From the NCBI GenBank assembly GCA_937873665.1, contig CALMYW010000379.1, forward strand, positions 1 to 9,106: a stretch of 9,106 nt of DNA, given 5' to 3'. The translations under genes and the position numbers were made by a program. The stretch comes from an uncultured Sphingorhabdus sp. (GTDB lineage Bacteria; Pseudomonadota; Alphaproteobacteria; Sphingomonadales; Sphingomonadaceae). Under the pieces are notes generated by a model. The model was not told the DNA's origin and did not search any database. It worked only from the letters and a program-made list of their open reading frames with translations. This document shows positions 1 through 6,753 of this stretch, piece after piece. How positions within the stretch are numbered: position 1 is the stretch's first letter; each line of letters opens with the position of its first letter.

Positions 1-2261
1 CTGGTCGCCGGGCAGACATCGCGGTGCCGAAGGTCAATCCCGACATGCTCGGCAATATCGACGAATATGGTCAGGATGAGATCGACGAGCTCGAAGACCT
101 GATCTCGACCGGCGCAACGACTGCGGAGACGGTCGAACAGCTGGCGCTCGAAGTCGAGACACTCAAGGGTCTGGAATCGATGGCGCTTGGCGTACTGCGC
201 TCGGGCGTCGATACCAAATGGAGCCAGCTCAACCGCATTCTCGATGACGATCTGATGGTCGATGCCGCCGGCAACCGGCGCAAGCTCATCATTTTCACCG
301 AGCCCAAGGACACGCTCAACTATCTGCTCGACAAGGTTCGCGCGCGCATTGGCAATGCCGATGCGGTGGACGTGATCCATGGCGGGGTGTCGCGCGAGGA
401 GCGCCGCAAGGTGGTCGAGCGGTTCATGCAGGACAAGGACATGCTGGTCCTGATCGCCAATGACGCGGCTGGTGAAGGTGTGAACCTTCAGCGCGGGCAT
501 CTGATGGTCAATTATGACCTGCCGTGGAACCCGAACAAGATCGAGCAGCGGTTCGGGCGCATCCACCGCATCGGCCAGGCCGAGGTGTGCCATCTGTGGA
601 ACCTCGTTGCCGCCGACACGCGCGAGGGCGAGGTCTATGCCCGCCTGCTCGAAAAGCTGGAAGCGGCCCGCGAGGCGCTGGGCGGGCGCGTTTATGACGT
701 GCTGGGCGAACTGTTCGAAGGCACGGCGCTCAAGGACCTTTTGTTCCAGGCGATCCAGTATGGCGAGCAGGAAGAGGTCAAGGCGCGGCTGTTCCGGCAG
801 GTCGACGGCGCGGTCGACCAGAGCCACCTCCTCGAACTGCTGCGGCGCCGGGCGCTAACCAACGACACGATGCCGGAGGCGCGGGTCGAGGAGCTGCGGC
901 TCGAGATGGAGCGCTCCGAGGCCTTGCGGTTGCAGCCGCACCATATCCAGAGCTTCTTCGTCGAGGCCTTTCAGCATCTGGGCGGCCGCATCAAACGGCG
1001 CGAAGAGGGGCGCTGGGAAATCAGCCATGTTCCGGTTCGCATCCGCGAGCGCGATCGCCAGATCGGGACCGGCGCACCGATTCAGAAGCAGTATGAGCGG
1101 ATCTGCTTCGAAAAAGACAAGATCAACCAGCAGCCGGTGGCGGCCTTTGTGTGTCCGGGACATCCGCTGCTCGAAGCGGTGATAAGCCTGATCCGCGAGC
1201 AATATGAGCAGATCATGCGCCAGGGCGCGATTCTGGTCGATGATACCGATGCCGGCGAGGCGCTGTCGGCGGTGTTCCTGCTCGAACACAGCGTGCAGGA
1301 TGGCCGGCTGACCAGCTTCGGCAAGCCGCACACGCTGTCACAGAAGTTGCAGTTCGCCGCGATCGACAAGGCGGGCCATGCCACCAATGCGGGGATCGCG
1401 CCGCACCTCAATCTGCGCCCGGCCACGCCTGAGGAAATCGCGGCGGTGCGCGGCCAGCTCGACGAGGGCTGGCTGACCACGGATCTGGAAAAGACGGCGA
1501 TCCGGTTCGCGACGGTCGAACTCGCGCAGCATCATGTCGCCGAGGTCAAGGCGCGCCGGTTGCCCGAGATCGAGAAGGTTGAGCAGGAGGTTCGCGCCCG
1601 GCTCAAGAAGGAAATCAACTATTGGGATTCGCGTGCCTTCGAACTCAAGGAAGAGGAGAAGGCGGGCAAGAAGACCCGGCTCAACTGGCAGAACGCTCAG
1701 CGCCGCGCCGAGGACCTGGCCGAGCGGCAGAAGCGACGCATAGACCTTCTGGAGAAAGAGCGGTTCATCTCATCGCAGCCGCCACGGGTGCGCGGCGGCA
1801 TGGTGGTGATCCCGCGCGGGCTTCTCGATGCGCAAAACTCGGCCCCCATCGGCAACCATTTTTCGGAAGATCCCGCCGCGCGCCGGGCGATCGAACTGGC
1901 AGCGATGGAGGCGGTGATGGCGGCCGAACGGGCGCTCGGCAACACGCCCACCGACGTGTCGATGCAGAAGATCGGCTATGACATCGCCTCGCATGACCCG
2001 ACGACGGGGCATCTGCGCTTCATCGAGGTCAAGGGCCGGATCGATGGTGCCGACAGCGTTATGATCACGCGGCAGGAGATCATCACCTCGCTGCACGAGC
2101 CGGAGAAGTTCATCCTGGCGGTGGTCCCGGTCAGCAATGGCTACGCCCATGAGCCGCGCTACATCCGTGGTCCGCTGGTCGATCGCGAACCCTCGTTCCT
2201 CGAAACCGCCATCCAGTTTCACCTCCCGCGCCTGCTCGAGCGCGCCGAGAATCCGGGATGA
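1..2261 (+). CDS. SNF2/RapA-type helicase with C-terminal DUF3883 domain (5' truncated)
   Basis: This is an ATP-dependent DNA translocase or helicase that lacks its first RecA lobe, because the frame stays open to the left edge. The GTG at 24 is therefore probably internal. Counting residues from that GTG, the second RecA lobe shows KLIIFTE (87-93), HGG (119-121), motif V AGEGVNLQ (149-156) and motif VI QRFGRIHRIGQ (175-185), which is typical of SNF2/RapA proteins. A long charged helical region follows. The C-terminus (about 628-745) matches DUF3883: a helix with MEAVMAAERALG, then GYDI (651-654) and IEVKG (667-671). D653 with E668-x-K670 fits a PD-(D/E)xK nuclease fold, although catalysis is unproven for this family. 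The stop TGA overlaps a possible ATG of the next gene. With the DUF1156 methylase and DUF499 ATPase downstream, it is probably the motor and possible nuclease of a defence system. The family calls come from recognised motifs; the role is inferred. Confidence 0.93.
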   Translation, partial: GRRADIAVPKVNPDMLGNIDEYGQDEIDELEDLISTGATTAETVEQLALEVETLKGLESMALGVLRSGVDTKWSQLNRILDDDLMVDAAGNRRKLIIFTEPKDTLNYLLDKVRARIGNADAVDVIHGGVSREERRKVVERFMQDKDMLVLIANDAAGEGVNLQRGHLMVNYDLPWNPNKIEQRFGRIHRIGQAEVCHLWNLVAADTREGEVYARLLEKLEAAREALGGRVYDVLGELFEGTALKDLLFQAIQYGEQEEVKARLFRQVDGAVDQSHLLELLRRRALTNDTMPEARVEELRLEMERSEALRLQPHHIQSFFVEAFQHLGGRIKRREEGRWEISHVPVRIRERDRQIGTGAPIQKQYERICFEKDKINQQPVAAFVCPGHPLLEAVISLIREQYEQIMRQGAILVDDTDAGEALSAVFLLEHSVQDGRLTSFGKPHTLSQKLQFAAIDKAGHATNAGIAPHLNLRPATPEEIAAVRGQLDEGWLTTDLEKTAIRFATVELAQHHVAEVKARRLPEIEKVEQEVRARLKKEINYWDSRAFELKEEEKAGKKTRLNWQNAQRRAEDLAERQKRRIDLLEKERFISSQPPRVRGGMVVIPRGLLDAQNSAPIGNHFSEDPAARRAIELAAMEAVMAAERALGNTPTDVSMQKIGYDIASHDPTTGHLRFIEVKGRIDGADSVMITRQEIITSLHEPEKFILAVVPVSNGYAHEPRYIRGPLVDREPSFLETAIQFHLPRLLERAENPG

Positions 2262-2268
2262 GGCTGAC

Positions 2269-2275
2269 AAGGGAG
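2269..2275 (+). promoter_or_regulatory. Ribosome binding site deciding the start of the second gene
   Basis: AAGGGAG lies 6 bases before the ATG at 2282. It favours that start over the ATG at 2258 (which overlaps the helicase stop as ATGA and has no clear Shine-Dalgarno sequence) and over the ATG at 2276, which would sit directly against the motif. Confidence 0.6.
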
Positions 2276-2281
2276 ATGGTC

Positions 2282-3928
2282 ATGGGAAACTCGCTTCTGC
2301 GCTTTAGCTCCAATCGATTGCCGCGCCCGGCTATTCAGCCGGTGAGCCAGTGTGCATTGCTGATCGACGGTAGCGGGAATAGTTCGGCGTTCAACGGCCT
2401 GATGCAATCGGTACTGGGCTGGATGGAGCGGCGGTCAGGACGTCCGCTTCCCGGACACGCGCACGAAGGAAAGTCTTTCGTAATAGATGACATAGGCTCG
2501 CAGCGGACCGAGGCCATTTCCATTGATGCTCCTCGCTACTGGGCTGCCCGCATTGATGACGCAGACAAAAGCGTGCCCCAGAGAACGTGGACGACCGAAA
2601 TAGCTCTAGCCCCCCAAGCGGACGGTCGGGTGCTTTTCGGGACCCGTCTTCAGTGCGTATCGCGCGGCCAATATCTGGAGTTTGACGCGTCAGTGCCAAG
2701 CTTCGTCCGCGAGGTTGTGGAGTCCGGCCACGCCTGGCTGGATGGCATGAACATTTCTGCTGAGCCGTGGCTCATTGAGACCGAGGATGATGCGGACGAA
2801 CTTTGCAAGCTGCTCTGGAACGGCAGCCGTCGAAGTGATGTCATCGTGTTTTCGCTACCGGAGGACTCGAACGACTGGTCAGAGACCATCATTCCGGCGC
2901 GTGATGTAGCCCGGCGCCTTGCTGGCGCCGCACACGTTGCGATCGTATCCCAAGCTGCCAGCTATCGACTGACGGATCAGGTAGGCAAGGCGTTGTCGGT
3001 TTATCGACAGGCAGTGCGAACCTATCGGCCGGGCTTTGATCCCTCGCTGGATGAAGCTGCGGCGCATCCACTTGGTCTTCCCAGCCGAATCGCAAATTGG
3101 GAGGGCGGCCCATCCGCGTATGGGTCTTTCCTCGTCAACCAGACGCTGAACCGCACGGTAAATGGCCGGGATAGCCAGAGGCAACTGCCGCCATTCCTCG
3201 AAGTGAAAAGGGTCGCGGGCGAACTTCGTCGGCAAGCGGCACGCATTGAGGGCGAGTCAGATCGCGACTTGCTGGCGCTTGCCGAGCAGGAAATCCGTGA
3301 TCTGACCTCATCGCTCGAACAGATCAAGGAAGAGCAAGACAGCTATATCGCTCTGGCCGATCAAGATCGTGAGGAGGCGGAACAACAGGCTGAGCAGCAG
3401 CGGCAAAGCAATGTGTTCCTACGCCACAGGATTTCGTTGCTCGAAAGCCGGTTGGCTCAATCCGCGCAGCCTCAAGTCGAAATCCCTGATAACCTGGATA
3501 ATTTTGAGGGCTGGTGTCGTGAACACCTGTCGGGTTCGGTCGAGCTGCACAGCCGCGCGTTTCAGGGGATCAAAAAATCACAGTTTGAAGATGTCCAACT
3601 CATCTATCGATCGCTGCTGTTGCTTCGCGATTTTTACGTTCCGATGCGCCGTAACGGCGGGGATGCTGAGAAGACCGCGTATGATGACGAATGCGCGCGC
3701 TTAGGGATCGATGAACAGCAATCATTTTCTGGTGCAGGCTGGGGCGAACACGGCGACACCTACATCGTGCGGTGGGGGAAAAGCCGTCTCCTGCTCGACC
3801 GCCACCTCAAGAAGGGAAACAGTCGGGAGGAGCGCTTCTGTTTCCGGCTGTATTTCACATGGGTGGACGACGATCAGCATGTCCTGGTCGGCTGGCTCCC
3901 ATCGCACCTCGATACGCGCGCGACTTAA
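2282..3928 (+). CDS. Coiled-coil protein of unknown function in a defence operon
   Basis: I do not recognise a named family. From the ATG at 2282 the protein has 548 residues; starting at 2258 would add eight. The N-terminal part (about 1-300) looks globular, with mixed alpha/beta character. It contains VIVFSLPED followed by RRLAGAAHV (211-219) and RTYRPGFD (246-253), a pattern I associate, from memory only, with uncharacterised defence-island proteins. Residues about 306-395 are rich in Glu, Gln, Arg and Leu and should form a long coiled coil. The C-terminal part ends in a beta-rich segment (about 494-545) with YIVRWGK, RFCFRLYFTWVDDD and LVGWLPSHL, loosely reminiscent of small RelE-like domains. 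There is no signal peptide or membrane segment, so it is probably cytoplasmic. It sits 20 bases after the helicase and 15 before the methylase. Its G+C is lower than the helicase's (31 of 60 bases in 2461-2520), which suggests separate origin. It could be a scaffold, sensor or effector of the system; this is inference. Confidence 0.85.
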   Translation: MGNSLLRFSSNRLPRPAIQPVSQCALLIDGSGNSSAFNGLMQSVLGWMERRSGRPLPGHAHEGKSFVIDDIGSQRTEAISIDAPRYWAARIDDADKSVPQRTWTTEIALAPQADGRVLFGTRLQCVSRGQYLEFDASVPSFVREVVESGHAWLDGMNISAEPWLIETEDDADELCKLLWNGSRRSDVIVFSLPEDSNDWSETIIPARDVARRLAGAAHVAIVSQAASYRLTDQVGKALSVYRQAVRTYRPGFDPSLDEAAAHPLGLPSRIANWEGGPSAYGSFLVNQTLNRTVNGRDSQRQLPPFLEVKRVAGELRRQAARIEGESDRDLLALAEQEIRDLTSSLEQIKEEQDSYIALADQDREEAEQQAEQQRQSNVFLRHRISLLESRLAQSAQPQVEIPDNLDNFEGWCREHLSGSVELHSRAFQGIKKSQFEDVQLIYRSLLLLRDFYVPMRRNGGDAEKTAYDDECARLGIDEQQSFSGAGWGEHGDTYIVRWGKSRLLLDRHLKKGNSREERFCFRLYFTWVDDDQHVLVGWLPSHLDTRAT

Positions 3929-3930
3929 GT

Positions 3931-3937
3931 AAGAAAG
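3931..3937 (+). promoter_or_regulatory. Weak ribosome binding site of the methylase gene
   Basis: A purine run, AAGAAAG, lies 6 bases before the ATG at 3944 in the 15-base gap after the previous stop. It is a poor match to the consensus, so translation may depend partly on coupling to the upstream gene. Confidence 0.4.
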
Positions 3938-3943
3938 AATCCG

Positions 3944-6742
3944 ATGCCCGAAACTACCTACAAAAAGAAGCTGATCGAAGTCGCCATCCCGCTGGAGGCG
4001 ATCAACGAGGCATCGGCGCGCGAGAAGTCGATCCGCCATGGCCATCCGTCCACGCTGCAACTGTGGTGGGCGCGGCGCCCGCTAGCGGCCTGCCGTGCCG
4101 TCCTGTTCGCGCAATTGGTAGATGATCCGTCGAGCAACCCGGACAAGTTTCCCACCCACGATGAGCAGGAGGCCGAGCGCAAGCGGCTGTTCGCGATCAT
4201 CGAGAAGCTGGTGAAGTGGGAAAATTCCACCAACGAAGAGGTTCTCGAAGAAGCCCGGGCCGAAATCCGCAAAAGCTGCGGCGGCGAACTTCCGCCGGTC
4301 TATGACCCGTTCTCAGGCGGCGGCTCGATCCCGCTTGAAGCGCAGCGCCTCGGACTGCCCGCCTACGGTTCTGACCTGAACCCTGTCGCGGTGATGATCG
4401 GCAAGGCGATGATCGAGATTCCACCGAGGTTTAAGGACAATGAGCCGATTCATCCCGGCGCCAAGGATCGCCAGTTCTATCGTAATGCCGAGGGTCTCGC
4501 CGAAGACGTCAAATATTATGGCGAGTGGATGCGCGAGAAGGCCTGGGAAGGCGTGGGGGAATTTTATCCGCAGATAGATCTGCCAAAGGAAAATGGGGGC
4601 GGAAAAGGGACGGTGATTGCGTGGGTTTGGACCCGAACGGTTCCGAGTCCCGACCCTGCGTTCTCAAATGTTCATGTGCCGATTGCATCCAGCTTCTTGA
4701 TGAACTCGAAGTCAGGCAAGGAGGTTTGGGTCGAGCCAATAGTGAATCGGCAATCAAAGACGATTACCTATCGAATTCGCCATGGCGGAACGAAAGCCGA
4801 AATTAGCAAGGCAAAGGACGGTACAAAGGCTGGGCGAGGTGCAAACTTTCGTTGTCTGATGTCAGATACGGCGATAACGCCAGATCACGTAAAAAAGTGT
4901 TCACGTGCGGGCGAGCTCGGACAGAGCATGATGGCAATGCTCGTGCAAAGCGGATCAAAGCGTTTCTTTTTATCGCCCGAACCGCAAGACGAAGCACTAG
5001 CCTTTTCTGTACCCGAGTCTTGGTCGCCAGAACTTCCGCTGCCCAACCATTCTCAGTATATCGGGGTCTTGGGGTATGGATTTCAAACCTTTGGGGATTT
5101 GTTTACGAAGCGACAGCTTTGCGGACTGAACCAGTTTGCGGACCTGCTGCAACGAGTTCGCGACAAGGTCGAAGCTGATGCGTTGACATTCGGCTTCCGC
5201 GCAGATGAAAATTCACTCCTGACCGGAGGAAGCGGAGCATCTGCCTACGCAGAAGCCGTCTCTCTCTATCTCGCTTTCGCAGTTGATCGGATTGCAGATT
5301 ACGGAAGCACGGTTGCGACTTGGGCTCCAGACGGCTTTATTCGTTCCACATTTTCTCGACAAGCAATTCAAATGACTTGGGATTTTGCGGAATGTAATTT
5401 CTTCAGCGATGGAACCGGTAACTTTTCTGGAGCGGTGGATTGGGTTGTTAAGGCAATCTCTGGTCTTCCAGCACAAGGAATCGGGAGCATTAAGCAGCAT
5501 GATGCGCAAACAGTAGAATATCCCGCAGGAACGGTAATTTCAACTGATCCGCCCTATTATGACAACATCCCGTATGCGGATATATCCGACTACTTCTACG
5601 CTTGGCTTAGGAGATCCGCACCACGCGATCTGCGCAAGGCGATGCCGACGCTCTCCGTTCCCAAAATGGAAGAACTCGTCGCGGACCGCATGCGCCATGG
5701 CTCAGCCCAGAACGCAGAAGCGTTTTTTCTTCAGGGAATGCGGAGCGCGATGAACGCGATGGTACAGGGGTCACAGAATGAGGCACCGGCAACCATCTAC
5801 TACGCATTCAAGCAAAGTGATTTGATCGAGGGTGGAGTAAGCTCGACGGGTTGGGCAACTTTTCTGACAGCGGTTATTGAAGCTGGCTATTCGGTCGGTG
5901 GCACTTGGCCTATGCGCACCGAGCGACCGAATAGGATGAGAGCTGTCGGATCTAATGCCCTTGCCAACTCTGTCGTTCTCGTCTGCCGCAAGAAAGAGGC
6001 GACCGCAGATACGATTACCCGCGCAGAGTTTATCCGGGCTTTGAAGCGGGAGCTTCCTCCTGCAATTGCCGAGCTCCAAGCTGCCAACATTGCACCTGCC
6101 GACATGCCCCAATCGGCGATCGGGCCGGGTATGGGTGTGTTCTCGCGTTACAAGGCTGTTCTAGAATCTGACGATAGCGCGATGAACGTCAAAACCGCCC
6201 TTCAGCTCATCAACCGTGAACTCGATGAATATCTCGGCGGCATACAAGGCGAGTTTGATGCAGACACGCGCTTCGCCATCACTTGGTTCGAACAGCACGG
6301 GAACGGCAAAGGCGATTATGGCGTCGCAGATAACCTTGCCCGCGCTCGCGGGATATCGGTCGAAGGCGTCAAGCACGCTGGGATTGTCGAAAGCGCTGCC
6401 GGCAAAGTCCGCATCCTTTCACGCGATGAACTCGACCAAGACTGGGATCCGGAGGACGACCGCCACCTGACGGTGTGGGAGTGTCTCCAGCACTTGGTTC
6501 GCCTGCACGAGAAGGACGGCATTTCGCACGACACCGCCGTGCTGCTCAAGAAGCTCAGCACCCAGGCTGAGGCCATCAAGGATCTGGCCTACTGCCTCTA
6601 CGACATCTGCGCCAACAAGCGGAAGGATGCCAAGGAAGCAACCGCCTATAACGGCCTGATCGCCGATTGGACCGAACTTTCGCGGCAAGCAGCCGCTGTC
6701 CACGACACGCGCCCCGACGGCCAAATGCGCCTCGACGTCTAA
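3944..6742 (+). CDS. DUF1156 (COG1743-type) adenine-specific DNA methyltransferase
   Basis: This is a 932-residue protein expected to transfer a methyl group from S-adenosylmethionine to an adenine N6 in a specific DNA site. The N-terminus is a textbook DUF1156 domain (about 8-55), with LIEVAIPLEAINEASAREKS, HGHPST and LWWARRPLA. The AdoMet-binding motif I is DPFSGGG (121-127), with acidic SDLNP at 143-147. The catalytic motif IV is DPPYYDN (535-541), typical of amino-methyltransferases. Motif I precedes motif IV with about 400 residues between them, an alpha-class-like order that places target recognition in the insert. The insert carries the family's VWTRTV (228-233) and NFRCLMS, but the zinc-ribbon cysteines seen in some relatives are mostly missing. 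The C-terminus is helical. By analogy with the system type, it would mark host DNA as self. The start is fixed by the DUF1156 motif beginning within ten residues. A purely regulatory methylase is possible but less likely in this context. Confidence 0.95.
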   Translation: MPETTYKKKLIEVAIPLEAINEASAREKSIRHGHPSTLQLWWARRPLAACRAVLFAQLVDDPSSNPDKFPTHDEQEAERKRLFAIIEKLVKWENSTNEEVLEEARAEIRKSCGGELPPVYDPFSGGGSIPLEAQRLGLPAYGSDLNPVAVMIGKAMIEIPPRFKDNEPIHPGAKDRQFYRNAEGLAEDVKYYGEWMREKAWEGVGEFYPQIDLPKENGGGKGTVIAWVWTRTVPSPDPAFSNVHVPIASSFLMNSKSGKEVWVEPIVNRQSKTITYRIRHGGTKAEISKAKDGTKAGRGANFRCLMSDTAITPDHVKKCSRAGELGQSMMAMLVQSGSKRFFLSPEPQDEALAFSVPESWSPELPLPNHSQYIGVLGYGFQTFGDLFTKRQLCGLNQFADLLQRVRDKVEADALTFGFRADENSLLTGGSGASAYAEAVSLYLAFAVDRIADYGSTVATWAPDGFIRSTFSRQAIQMTWDFAECNFFSDGTGNFSGAVDWVVKAISGLPAQGIGSIKQHDAQTVEYPAGTVISTDPPYYDNIPYADISDYFYAWLRRSAPRDLRKAMPTLSVPKMEELVADRMRHGSAQNAEAFFLQGMRSAMNAMVQGSQNEAPATIYYAFKQSDLIEGGVSSTGWATFLTAVIEAGYSVGGTWPMRTERPNRMRAVGSNALANSVVLVCRKKEATADTITRAEFIRALKRELPPAIAELQAANIAPADMPQSAIGPGMGVFSRYKAVLESDDSAMNVKTALQLINRELDEYLGGIQGEFDADTRFAITWFEQHGNGKGDYGVADNLARARGISVEGVKHAGIVESAAGKVRILSRDELDQDWDPEDDRHLTVWECLQHLVRLHEKDGISHDTAVLLKKLSTQAEAIKDLAYCLYDICANKRKDAKEATAYNGLIADWTELSRQAAAVHDTRPDGQMRLDV
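4560..6000. other. Lower-G+C central block of the methylase gene
   Basis: By hand count, 4021-4080 has 42 of 60 G+C and 6481-6540 has 37 of 60, while 4561-4620 has 29, 4741-4800 has 29, 5041-5100 has 28 and 5341-5400 has 22. The block covers the insert between motifs I and IV and runs somewhat past motif IV. Codon choice changes with it, with many A- or T-ending codons. The edges are gradual and my limits are approximate. It fits replacement of the specificity-determining segment by recombination, but relaxed codon selection or a protein-composition effect is not excluded. Confidence 0.55.
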
Positions 6743-6747
6743 AGGGA
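6741..6747 (+). promoter_or_regulatory. Ribosome binding site of the HEPN-DUF499 gene
   Basis: AAAGGGA overlaps the last two bases of the methylase stop codon and lies 6 bases before the ATG at 6754. This good match and spacing fix the start of the ATPase gene and suggest translational coupling to the methylase. Confidence 0.65.
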
Positions 6748-6753
6748 ATTACG

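Noticed and set aside
24..26. GTG as the true start of the helicase
   Set aside because: The frame remains open to the left edge, there is no ribosome binding site just before it, and a SNF2-type enzyme needs a first RecA lobe with Walker A and DEAD-like motifs that is missing here. The gene therefore begins upstream.
855..1331. Reverse-strand open frame of 158 codons within the helicase gene
   Set aside because: It is antisense to a coding region with clear helicase and DUF3883 motifs and has no motif of its own.
2912..2930. Perfect inverted repeat CGGCGCC-TTGCT-GGCGCCG that could fold into a hairpin
   Set aside because: It lies inside the second gene, encodes part of RRLAGAA, and is not followed by a T run. 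It is most likely a by-product of G+C-rich codons and not a terminator.
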